Assembly: GCA_029785685.1 (NCBI GenBank)
Contig: JAFLZE010000028.1
Coordinates: 1-11,819, forward strand
Length of the DNA stretch: 11,819 nt
Direction of reading: 5' to 3'
DNA from: Nitrososphaerota archaeon
Lineage (GTDB): Archaea; Thermoproteota; Nitrososphaeria; Nitrososphaerales; UBA183
The translations under genes were made by a program, and so were the position numbers. The notes beneath the pieces were generated by a model that was not told the origin of the DNA, did not search any database, and saw only the letters and a list, made by a program, of their open reading frames with translations. Every line of letters begins with the position of its first letter. Within the stretch, counting starts at the first letter, position 1. Positions 1 to 6,375 of this stretch are shown one piece after another.

Positions 1-131
1 CCGGCCTTGACCAGCTTCGCGGCCCCGGCGACCTTCCCGGGGGTGACGAAGTTCATGGCGCCGAGCTCGTCCCTCCTGCCGAACTTCTCCGTCTTCGTGG
101 CGCCCGCTCCGTCACCCGGCGATATAAGCAC
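1..131 (-). CDS. Cyclase-family (PF04199-like) metal-dependent hydrolase, N-terminal fragment
   Basis: This reading frame runs off the left edge, so only about 43 codons are visible. Residues 17-34 read FGRRDELGAMNFVTPGKV. This matches the N-terminal signature of the cyclase / kynurenine formamidase-like family (W/F-G-x-x-D-E-x-G-A-x-N-x-x-T-P-x-x-V), followed by an Ala/Lys-rich helix. Members are zinc or manganese hydrolases that open cyclic amides, esters or lactones; the metal ligands lie beyond the window. The start is uncertain. GTG at 131-129 is the first usable codon before the conserved block and gives a normal-length N-terminus, but the frame stays open further upstream. The only in-frame ATG (56-54) would cut into the motif. 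The gene diverges from the ABC ATPase, with 44 bases between the start codons. In this sugar-oxidation context a lactonase role is possible, but that is inference only. Confidence 0.6.
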   Translation of the reverse strand, partial: MLISPGDGAGATKTEKFGRRDELGAMNFVTPGKVAGAAKLVKA

Positions 132-143
132 GGGCCGACGAAA

Positions 144-151
144 TGTTTTAA
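144..151 (+). promoter_or_regulatory. TATA-like element for the ABC ATPase gene
   Basis: A tgttttaa element stands out in GC-rich DNA and is centred about 29 bases before the TTG start at 176. This is the spacing expected for an archaeal TATA box on a leaderless or nearly leaderless transcript. The surrounding tgttttaaca is almost palindromic, so it might also serve the divergent cyclase-family gene, although the spacing to that gene's GTG is too short. Confidence 0.5.
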
Positions 152-175
152 CACCCTGGGAGGTCGAGCGCCTCG

Positions 176-1264
176 TTGGTAAAGGTCTCCCTTGAGAACC
201 TAGACAAGTCCTTCGGGGGCCACAAGGTGATAGACAACCTGAACCTGAGCATAGGCGACAGGGAGTTCCTGACCCTTCTGGGTCCTTCCGGGTGCGGCAA
301 GACCACGACGCTGAGGTGCATAGCGGGGCTCGAAGAAGTCGACTCCGGGAGGATAGTCGTGGACGACCGCGTGATAAACGGGGTCCCCTCGAAGGACAGG
401 GACATCGCCATGGTGTTCCAGAACTACGCCCTCTACCCGTTCATGTCGGTCAGGGACAACATCTCCTTCCCCCTCCGGCTCCACAAGCTCCCCAAGGACA
501 AGATAGAGAAGAAGGTGGACGAGGTGGCGGAGCTCCTCCACATCTCGACCCTCCTTTCGAGGAAGCCGAAGCAGCTGAGCGGGGGGGAGCAGCAGAGGGT
601 CGCCCTCGGCAGGGCCCTGGTGAGGGACCCCAAGCTCTTCCTGATGGACGAGCCCTTCTCGAACCTGGACGCGAAGCTGAGGGTCGAGACCAGGTCCGAG
701 ATCAAGAGGCTGCAGGGGGAGCTGGGGATCACCACGATCTTCGTCACGCACGACCAGTCCGAGGCCATGGCCCTCGCCGACAGGATAGCGGTCATGGACA
801 AGGGGGTCCTGCAGCAGTTCGGGGGGCCCACCGAGGTGTACGACGCCCCGACCAACGTGATGGTGGCCCAGTTCATGGGCGCCCCGGCCATGAACGTCCT
901 GGACGGGGAGTTCTCCAAGCCGGACAAGGTCGCGCTCACCGGCCCCGGGTTGTCCGGGGTGGTCCTCGCGAGGGACGAGGTGGCCAGGGGCGCCGGTTCG
1001 ATCAAAGGGAACGCGGTCAGGGTGGGCTTCCGCCCCGAAGACGCGAAGTTCGTCCCGGGGGGGTCCGGCGGGATTCCGGCCGAGGTCTACGTCGAGGAGC
1101 CTTTGGGGACCCACGTCCTCCTGACCCTCACCATGGGGGGAGTGAACATCAAGGTGGTGATGCCCGCCGGGTTCAGGGCGGGGCCGGGGGTCAAAGGGAC
1201 CATAGAGATAGCCGCGGGGAAGCTGCACGTCTTCGACGCGGGCTCGAACGTCAGGGTGTCCTAG
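176..1264 (+). CDS. Sugar ABC transporter ATP-binding protein (MalK/UgpC type)
   Basis: This is the cytoplasmic ATPase of a CUT1-type carbohydrate importer, which hydrolyses ATP to drive the two permeases encoded just downstream on the other strand. Visible motifs are Walker A GPSGCGKTTT at residues 36-45, the Q-loop around Q82 (VFQNYALYP), signature LSGGEQQR at 134-141, Walker B LFLMDEP at 154-160 with catalytic E159, the D-loop around NLDA at 163-166, and the H-loop H192. The remaining 120 or so residues (about 240-362) form the regulatory TOBE-type domain typical of MalK/UgpC, and the total of 362 residues is normal. The start is TTG at 176, chosen because the beta strand VKVSLENLDKSF begins right after it and no ATG is available. 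A purine-rich ggaggt lies about 11 bases upstream. The gene converges on the permease genes with only 6 bases between stop codons. The substrate cannot be read from the ATPase. Confidence 0.96.
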   Translation: MVKVSLENLDKSFGGHKVIDNLNLSIGDREFLTLLGPSGCGKTTTLRCIAGLEEVDSGRIVVDDRVINGVPSKDRDIAMVFQNYALYPFMSVRDNISFPLRLHKLPKDKIEKKVDEVAELLHISTLLSRKPKQLSGGEQQRVALGRALVRDPKLFLMDEPFSNLDAKLRVETRSEIKRLQGELGITTIFVTHDQSEAMALADRIAVMDKGVLQQFGGPTEVYDAPTNVMVAQFMGAPAMNVLDGEFSKPDKVALTGPGLSGVVLARDEVARGAGSIKGNAVRVGFRPEDAKFVPGGSGGIPAEVYVEEPLGTHVLLTLTMGGVNIKVVMPAGFRAGPGVKGTIEIAAGKLHVFDAGSNVRVS

Positions 1265-1270
1265 GGGCGC

Positions 1271-2104
1271 TCAGCCTCTCACGGCGCCGAGGCCGAGCCC
1301 GGCTTCGATGTACTTCTCGAGGCCGACGAAGAGCCCCACCATCAGGAGTATCGTGACCACCGTCCCTGAGAGCTGGATGGCGTACTGCAGGTTCGGGAAC
1401 GTGCTCCCGTTGATCAGGACGCTGGCCAGGCCCTCGGGTATCATGTAGAACGAGGCGTCCCTCAGCACGAAGAGCGGGAGAAGGTAGTTGTTCCATGTCC
1501 CGGCGAATATTATGATGAAGACGGTCACCATGGCCGGTTTGAAGTAGCGGAGGGCCACCGAAGTGAACACCCGCCACTCGGAAGCCCCGTCCATCCTGGC
1601 CGCGTCGAGGACCTCCTTCGGTATGGATTCCTGGGCGTAGATCGTCATGAAGTAGGTGCCAAAGGCGCTGACCGCCATCGGGAAGATCACGCCCTGGTAG
1701 GTGTTCACCAGCCCGAGCTGCTGTTCGAGGACGAACGTGGGGAACGCGATCGCAGTGCTAGGTATCATGAGGCCCACCGCCACTACGAGGGTGAGGATGT
1801 GCTTCCCCCTGAAGCTGTACTTGCCCAGGGCGAACCCGGCCATGGCGGCCAGGATGGCCCCCAGGGCGCCGGCCAGCCCTGACTCTATGATGCTATTCGC
1901 CAGCCAGAGCGGGAGGCTCGACTGGGTGAACGCATAGAGGAAGTTGAACAGGGTGGGCCCGTTGAACCAGAGCGGGTTGCCGGAGAAGGCGACATTGTAG
2001 AGCTTCGTGCTCGCGACCACCGCCCACCAGATGGGGATCAGGAAGTACACGGCGACGAGGGCCATCGCCACGGCCGCGAACGTGCCGGAGAGGGTCTTTC
2101 TCAT
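1271..2104 (-). CDS. Carbohydrate ABC transporter permease, MalG type
   Basis: This is the second integral membrane subunit of the sugar importer. The 277-residue protein has a signal-anchor-like first helix (about 10-30) followed by five more hydrophobic stretches, the usual six-helix MalG fold. The cytoplasmic EAA loop that docks on the ATPase is clear at residues 162-175 (PKEVLDAARMDGAS), with the invariant Asp-Gly pair. The ATG at 2104 lies one base after the stop of the upstream permease, and a ggagag Shine-Dalgarno sequence sits 5 bases before it, inside the end of that gene. The two permeases are therefore translationally linked in one operon led by the binding-protein gene. Gene order (binding protein, MalF type, MalG type) is that of CUT1 systems. 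The 3' end faces the ATPase gene. Confidence 0.95.
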   Translation of the reverse strand: MRKTLSGTFAAVAMALVAVYFLIPIWWAVVASTKLYNVAFSGNPLWFNGPTLFNFLYAFTQSSLPLWLANSIIESGLAGALGAILAAMAGFALGKYSFRGKHILTLVVAVGLMIPSTAIAFPTFVLEQQLGLVNTYQGVIFPMAVSAFGTYFMTIYAQESIPKEVLDAARMDGASEWRVFTSVALRYFKPAMVTVFIIIFAGTWNNYLLPLFVLRDASFYMIPEGLASVLINGSTFPNLQYAIQLSGTVVTILLMVGLFVGLEKYIEAGLGLGAVRG

Positions 2105-2105
2105 G

Positions 2106-2960
2106 TCAGCTCTCCGTCCAGAAATAGCGTACGCCGAGGACCGCGACCACCAGCGAGATGGCGATGAGCACGAAAGCCACGGCCGCCGCGTAGTTGAACT
2201 CGCCTAGGAAGTAGGTCAGGTGGAAGATGTAGAGGTTGGGGGTGAAGCCGAAGGGGACCGCGCTGAGGTTCGACAGGGTGAAGGGCTCGTTGAAGAGGAG
2301 CTGGTCTCCGATTATAGTCAGCATGCTGATGAAGACGAAGTACTTCTTGAGCATCGGGAGCTTTATGTGCCTCAAGACCTGCAACGGCGAGGCCCCGTCC
2401 AGCTTTGCCGCGTCGTAGAGGGTGACCGGGACGGCGCTCAGCCCGGCCAGGAGTATGATCATGTTGAATCCCACCCATTCCCAGACGATTATGTTGAGCA
2501 TAGCATAGATTATCGTGCTAGGGGCCAGCAGGTTAGGGTTCAGGTGGAAGAAGGAGAGGAGGGAGTAGATCGGCCCCCCCGCGGTGTACATGTACCCCCA
2601 CATCAGGGTCCCGATGACCGTCGGGACCCCATACGGAAGGAACACGACGATCTTACCTATCGCCCCCAGCTTCCCCCGCCTGGAGTCGAGGAACAGGGCG
2701 ATGAGCAGCGAAAGGACGAGCATCAAAGGGAGCCAGAGGATGGTGAGGTAGAACATGCTCTCGTACCCCCTCCATAGCGTCCCGTCGGACACCGCCCTGA
2801 CGTACTGGGCTGCTCCGACGTAGTCCGTGAAGAGGCTGGGCGCCGCAGCGGGGGCGTGGAAGAGCGACATGACGAAGGTGTAGACCACAGGGACTATCGT
2901 GAAGACAGTGAAGAACGCGAAGAACGGTAACAAAAAGAGGACGTGAGCGAGCTTAGGCAA
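2106..2960 (-). CDS. Sugar ABC transporter permease, MalF/UgpA type
   Basis: This is the first permease of the importer, at 284 residues. It has a first helix at about 8-30, an extracytoplasmic stretch of about 35 residues, then five further hydrophobic segments. The EAA loop for ATPase contact lies at residues 178-191 (VPVTLYDAAKLDGAS region) and carries the conserved D-x-A-x-x-D-G-A core. MalF-type identity follows from this loop, from the longer first periplasm-like loop and from the gene's place between binding protein and MalG-type permease. The start is TTG at 2960. A GTGAG Shine-Dalgarno lies 5 bases before it, and the hydrophobic helix begins at residue 7, so a later start would damage the protein. 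It follows the binding-protein gene after 47 bases without an obvious promoter, so it is probably cotranscribed. Confidence 0.94.
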   Translation of the reverse strand: MPKLAHVLFLLPFFAFFTVFTIVPVVYTFVMSLFHAPAAAPSLFTDYVGAAQYVRAVSDGTLWRGYESMFYLTILWLPLMLVLSLLIALFLDSRRGKLGAIGKIVVFLPYGVPTVIGTLMWGYMYTAGGPIYSLLSFFHLNPNLLAPSTIIYAMLNIIVWEWVGFNMIILLAGLSAVPVTLYDAAKLDGASPLQVLRHIKLPMLKKYFVFISMLTIIGDQLLFNEPFTLSNLSAVPFGFTPNLYIFHLTYFLGEFNYAAAVAFVLIAISLVVAVLGVRYFWTES

Positions 2961-2965
2961 GCCCT

Positions 2966-2970
2966 CTCAC
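2966..2970 (-). promoter_or_regulatory. Ribosome binding site of the MalF-type permease
   Basis: Read on the minus strand, GTGAG lies 5 bases before TTG 2960. It supports this TTG as the real start of an internal operon gene that has no promoter of its own. Confidence 0.5.
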
Positions 2971-3007
2971 TCTCTTGCAGCTTGAGTCGGTATGGTCGCC
3001 GCGCCGC

Positions 3008-4483
3008 TTAATGGCCTACAGAGGCCACTATGCCGCCGCTGGACTGGATGTATGAGATCATGATGGTCTCGGTGTTCTGAAGGGCTTGGGCGAATGTGAT
3101 CTGTCCTGCCGCAGCTTCAGTGAGCTGCTCCTGCAGGATTACCATGAGGGTGATCTGGTAGGGGCTCCACTGCCACTGTGTCCCGGCGCTCTGCTGGGAC
3201 TTTAGGTAGACCTGGCCGATGTTCTGGCCCCCGAAGTAGGAGTTGTTGGAAAGGAAGACCTTTGTCCCGTTCGAGTATGCGAGGTTCTGCAGGTAGTAGC
3301 TGTTGGATGTCCACTGGCCGCCTTGGGTCCACATGTACGGGAGGACCTGCGGGGTCTGGGTCGAGAAGTAAGCGAATAGGAAGGATGGGCCCGGATACTT
3401 CGCGTTGGCTGTCACCCCCATGCAACTCCCACCGACGACACCCGTGGTGAAGCTGGAGGTCGAGTTCTGAGGCATGTTAGCGACACGCCAGAGCCCTGAT
3501 TGGTGCGGTGCCACCGCCTGGATCACGTACCTGGGGTACCACGCCGCCGCCGTGACGAACGACGCAATCTCAGACCCTGCCAGTTCTTGGTTGAACTGAG
3601 GGGTGTAGAGGTTGATCGCCTGCACTTCGTGGGCGTTTATGAGGTTGCCCCAGTAGTTGATGACGTTGAGGTTCTTGGTGCTGTTGATTACGACGTTGTA
3701 TGCTGTGCTGTTCACTGGGACGATCATGTTCCCTCCCTGGGCCCAGAAGAGACCCATCAGGTCTGCCGAGGGCTCGTTGGGCGGGAAGACCGTCATCGTG
3801 ACGGAGCTGTTCTCAGAGTGGAGTTTCTGGGCGTCAGATTGGAACTGGGCCCATGTCTGTGGGACCGTCAGGCCGTACTTTGTGAACAGGTCTGCTCTGT
3901 ACGCGAAGGCCACAGGACCGAAGTCCTCTGGGATGCAGTACATCTTCCCCGTCTGCCCGGCTGACACCAGCGCGAGCGCGGAGGGGGAGATCTGGGAAGA
4001 GAGCGACGAGAGGTATTGGTTGAACCAAGGCGCGATGTTCATGACCTCGCCTGTAGCCACCTCCTGAGGTAGCTGGAAGTACTGGATCCTGAACGAGTCG
4101 TAGACGTACTGGCGCGTCTGTAATGCGCTGAGAAGGCCCGAGAGGTCTTCGTTAGGCGACTGGTTGATGTGGATGTTGGGGAAGGCGGCCTCGAACATCT
4201 GCACCGCCCCGGGGAGCGGGTACCCGCTCCACGCGTACTCGTTTATGGTGATGGGGGTCGCAGGATAGAACGCCTCGATCATTGCCTGAGGGACGTTCGG
4301 GACCGTCAGGGTGGTGACAGCCTGGCTGGTCGTGGTCTGGGACGCGGTGGAAACGGTGGACGTGGTCGTGTTTGCCGGAGGCGCGGTTGTTGTGTAGAGG
4401 TAGACGCCTGCCGAGGCGACCACCACTAGGACGATGATGATTCCGACTACAGCTGCTTTTCCGATAGCTGTGCGGTTCTGCAA
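3008..4483 (-). CDS. Membrane-anchored extracellular sugar-binding protein of the ABC importer
   Basis: This 491-residue protein is the solute receptor of the importer (family 1 carbohydrate binding proteins, PF01547/PF13416 type; assigned from fold-like features and context). Residues 1-9 are short and basic. Residues 10-30 form one hydrophobic helix (AAVVGIIIVLVVVASAGVYLY). A Thr/Ser/Ala-rich linker of about 30 residues follows, then a globular domain rich in Tyr, Trp and Gln, as is usual for sugar binding. There is no lipobox cysteine. The K9-A10-A11-V12 site just before the helix fits the archaeal class III (pilin-like) signal-peptidase motif. Many N-x-S/T sequons indicate a glycosylated exterior. 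The start is TTG at 4483, chosen because it lies 32 bases after a strong TATA box and no ATG precedes the anchor. The gene looks less GC-rich than its neighbours. It leads the operon with both permeases. Confidence 0.92.
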   Translation of the reverse strand: MQNRTAIGKAAVVGIIIVLVVVASAGVYLYTTTAPPANTTTSTVSTASQTTTSQAVTTLTVPNVPQAMIEAFYPATPITINEYAWSGYPLPGAVQMFEAAFPNIHINQSPNEDLSGLLSALQTRQYVYDSFRIQYFQLPQEVATGEVMNIAPWFNQYLSSLSSQISPSALALVSAGQTGKMYCIPEDFGPVAFAYRADLFTKYGLTVPQTWAQFQSDAQKLHSENSSVTMTVFPPNEPSADLMGLFWAQGGNMIVPVNSTAYNVVINSTKNLNVINYWGNLINAHEVQAINLYTPQFNQELAGSEIASFVTAAAWYPRYVIQAVAPHQSGLWRVANMPQNSTSSFTTGVVGGSCMGVTANAKYPGPSFLFAYFSTQTPQVLPYMWTQGGQWTSNSYYLQNLAYSNGTKVFLSNNSYFGGQNIGQVYLKSQQSAGTQWQWSPYQITLMVILQEQLTEAAAGQITFAQALQNTETIMISYIQSSGGIVASVGH

Positions 4484-4511
4484 TTCTTCGACGCTGAACG
4501 CCCTAAGGTCG

Positions 4512-4518
4512 ATATATA
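4512..4518 (-). promoter_or_regulatory. TATA box of the binding-protein/permease operon
   Basis: On the minus strand the run ctatatat is the clearest TATA box in the window. Its centre is 32 bases from the TTG start at 4483, which predicts a leader of 0-6 bases. It stands back to back with the promoter of the membrane-protein gene on the plus strand. Confidence 0.65.
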
Positions 4519-4586
4519 GAGCTAACGCAAGCGTCGACGCTCAGCGGGACGTTGCCCACGCCTGGCCGACAGGGACCCGGGAGAGC

Positions 4587-4593
4587 ATTTATG
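4587..4593 (+). promoter_or_regulatory. TATA-like element for the membrane protein gene
   Basis: The run atttatg is centred 30 bases before the ATG at 4620, with G/A-rich bases just upstream that could act as BRE. The spacing predicts a leaderless transcript. This argues that translation does not begin at the ATG inside the element or further upstream. Confidence 0.5.
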
Positions 4594-4619
4594 TCGAGCA
4601 CCTGCGCCCGCCTGGGAAC

Positions 4620-5420
4620 ATGAGGCTGCCTGGACGGAAGAGGACCATCGGCCCCCGGACGAACTTCTTCCTGGCCCTCCTCGGCGCGTACGTGGTCGGC
4701 CTCGTGGTCTACGGGGTGCTCCTCTGGCGCTCGGTCGTCCCCGACAGTCTCGGTGCCATCGAGTCCCTCGGGCGATCGCAGTACGGCGTGTGGACGGGGG
4801 CGTTCTCCATCGGGTACGTCTCCATCGCGGCGGTCGTCGTCCTGGCGGCGCTTTCGGCGGACGGAGCGAGGGCGGACCGGAAGCTGACCCTCGCGGGCGC
4901 CGGCGCCATGCTCCTCGTCGGCCTCGTCGTCGGGGCGTCCTTCGCCGCCTTCTCTCTCTCGGCCCAACCCCGGGGGTGGCTCCACAGCGTGCAAGACAGC
5001 CAGCAGGGGTTCACGCTCACGGTGTACTACAACTCCACCACGCTCGACCTCGGGACCAACCTGACGATGCGCTATACGCTGACGGACAACTCATACGCCG
5101 TGACGACCCCCTACTACATGTTCGGCGGCCAGTTCAGCATGGTGTTCAACAACTCCAACGACGAGCGGGTCGTCGCCTTCAGGGCCCCGGTCTCGTTCAA
5201 GACTTCCGCTTCCACCGACTTGGTGGAGCTCGCGCCCGGGGAGTCGTGGACCACCTACCTGGGCTGGAACGGGACCGTCTTCTCCGCCAACGGGACGAAG
5301 AGCGTCGCCCCGGCTGGGAGCTACATGCTCGGGTCGTATGTCGCCCTCCAGGACGCCAATGTCACCCCGAGCCTCTATGTCGTCCTCCACCCGCCGGTGA
5401 TACCGGTGACGATTTCGTGA
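4620..5420 (+). CDS. Three-helix membrane protein with external beta-rich (BsuPI-like) domain
   Basis: No firm family assignment. The 266-residue product has a basic N-terminus (RLPGRKRTIGPR) and membrane helices at about 16-36, 62-80 and 89-113. A domain of about 150 residues follows that should lie outside the cell. It is rich in Ser, Thr, Tyr and Asn and has at least six N-glycosylation sequons (for example N138, N147, and later NNS and NGT sites). It contains an APGES turn followed by alternating hydrophobic strands and a PAGSYML segment. This pattern resembles BsuPI-type and related Ig-like beta sandwiches, in which a polar beta strand leads into LAPGES and a closing PxGxY strand; the resemblance is by eye only. 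The frame is open back to 4434, but ATG 4620 is chosen because of the TATA element 30 bases before it and because the upstream part has no protein-like character. The gene diverges from the sugar-binding protein, so a cell-surface or sugar-uptake role is possible but unproven. Confidence 0.8.
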   Translation: MRLPGRKRTIGPRTNFFLALLGAYVVGLVVYGVLLWRSVVPDSLGAIESLGRSQYGVWTGAFSIGYVSIAAVVVLAALSADGARADRKLTLAGAGAMLLVGLVVGASFAAFSLSAQPRGWLHSVQDSQQGFTLTVYYNSTTLDLGTNLTMRYTLTDNSYAVTTPYYMFGGQFSMVFNNSNDERVVAFRAPVSFKTSASTDLVELAPGESWTTYLGWNGTVFSANGTKSVAPAGSYMLGSYVALQDANVTPSLYVVLHPPVIPVTIS

Positions 5421-5423
5421 CCG

Positions 5424-5433
5424 AAAGACTAAT
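5424..5433 (+). promoter_or_regulatory. Weak TATA-like element before the FAH-family gene
   Basis: The run aaagactaat is the only A/T-rich stretch in the 40-base gap and is centred about 31 bases before TTG 5461. It is a poor match, so the gene may instead be read through from the membrane-protein gene. Confidence 0.3.
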
Positions 5434-5460
5434 CCTCGGGCCTGAGGTTCCCGGACGCAT

Positions 5461-6351
5461 TTGAAGCTCGTCAGCTACGAGACAGAGGGGGTCAGGCGGG
5501 TCGGGGCCCTGGAGGGGGGGCGCGTCACCGAGATAGCAGGCTACTCTGACGTCGGGGAGCTGATAGCCGCAGGGGGGGTTGACGCCCTCGGCCGAAAGAA
5601 GGTCGCGGGGGCCGAAGTGGACCTCAGGGACGTGAAGGTCAGGGCCCCGCTGACCGCGCCGGACAAGGTGCTGATGGCTGCGGTCAACTATCGCGCCCAC
5701 GGGGCCGAGCAGAAGACAGAGCCCCCGTCCGAGCCTTACTTCTTCACGAAGTTCGCGAGCTGCATCGTCGGGGATGGGGCCAGCATAATCGCCCCGACGG
5801 CGTCGGCCAAGGTGGACTGGGAGGTGGAGCTCGCGGTGGTGATAGGGAAGAGGTGCAAGCACGTCTCGAAGTCGGAGGCGCTGTCCTGCGTCGCCGGATA
5901 CACCGTGGCCAACGACGTGAGCTTCCGCGACCTGCAGATACCCGATGGGTGGCCCCAGAAGGCGAACCCCCTCGGCCAGAACTGGGTGATGGGGAAGGCC
6001 CTCGATTCCGCCCTCCCCCTGGGCCCGTGCCTCGCGACCCCCGACGAGATCCCGGACCCCCAGCGCCTCTCCCTCTCGCTGAAGGTGAACGGGGTCGAGA
6101 GGCAGAGGGGGAGCACCGAGGACATGATATTCACGGTCGCCGAGCTGATAGAGCGCCTTTCCGCCGGGATCACCCTCCTTCCCGGGGACCTGATCTCCAC
6201 GGGGACCCCTGCCGGGGTGGCCCTTTTCAGCGGCGCCCCCTACCTGAAGCCGGGGGATATGGTAGAGGCGACCGTCGAGGGGATAGGGACCCTCCATAAC
6301 CCGGTCGAAGCCGAGCAGCGGCCGTCTGCGCGCTCCTTGAAACTATTTTAA
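5461..6351 (+). CDS. Fumarylacetoacetate hydrolase (FAH) family enzyme, probable 2-keto-3-deoxy acid dehydratase or diketo acid hydrolase
   Basis: This 296-residue enzyme has the FAH two-domain layout: a small N-terminal domain (1-65) and the catalytic beta-roll domain (66-296). Visible active-site features are the H80-x-x-E83 pair in NYRAHGAEQ, metal ligands E121 and E123 in DWEVELAVVIG, ligand D152 in ANDVSFRD, K179 in MGKALD, and the STGTPAGV loop near the end. FAH enzymes act on 2-keto acids with Mg or Mn. Known relatives include 2-keto-3-deoxy-D-arabinonate dehydratase of Sulfolobus and 2,4-diketo-3-deoxy-L-rhamnonate or -fuconate hydrolases of bacteria. The next gene encodes a sugar-acid dehydratase that would make the substrate. 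The start is TTG at 5461, directly before the first beta strand (KLVSYE), with no alternative start. The stop codon lies inside the TATA box of the next gene. The exact reaction cannot be settled from motifs. Confidence 0.92.
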   Translation: MKLVSYETEGVRRVGALEGGRVTEIAGYSDVGELIAAGGVDALGRKKVAGAEVDLRDVKVRAPLTAPDKVLMAAVNYRAHGAEQKTEPPSEPYFFTKFASCIVGDGASIIAPTASAKVDWEVELAVVIGKRCKHVSKSEALSCVAGYTVANDVSFRDLQIPDGWPQKANPLGQNWVMGKALDSALPLGPCLATPDEIPDPQRLSLSLKVNGVERQRGSTEDMIFTVAELIERLSAGITLLPGDLISTGTPAGVALFSGAPYLKPGDMVEATVEGIGTLHNPVEAEQRPSARSLKLF

Positions 6352-6352
6352 A
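6344..6352 (+). promoter_or_regulatory. TATA box of the enolase-superfamily gene, overlapping the FAH stop codon
   Basis: The run tattttaaa is centred 28 bases before ATG 6376, ideal for a leaderless archaeal transcript. The TAA stop of the preceding gene (6349-6351) lies inside it. The downstream gene therefore probably has its own promoter although it follows closely. Confidence 0.65.
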
Positions 6353-6375
6353 CCCAGGCCCCGTGCGGCTCGACG

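Noticed and set aside
141..153. Sulfolobus ARA-box-like motif at the ATPase promoter
   Set aside because: The sequence aaatgttttaaca only loosely resembles AACATGTT and overlaps the TATA element, so the likeness is explained by A/T content.
200..1356. Long open frames opposite or overlapping the ABC ATPase (200-1228 minus, 292-1356 plus)
   Set aside because: Their translations are rich in Arg, Gly, Pro and His, with no fold-like pattern. The ATPase frame has every expected motif, so these are GC-driven shadows.
3008..4483. Lipoprotein anchoring of the binding protein
   Set aside because: No cysteine follows the hydrophobic N-terminal helix, so no lipobox is present.
4434..4619. Upstream extension of the membrane protein to ATG 4434
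   Set aside because: The extension crosses both promoters and overlaps the binding-protein gene. A TATA element 30 bases before ATG 4620 supports the shorter form.
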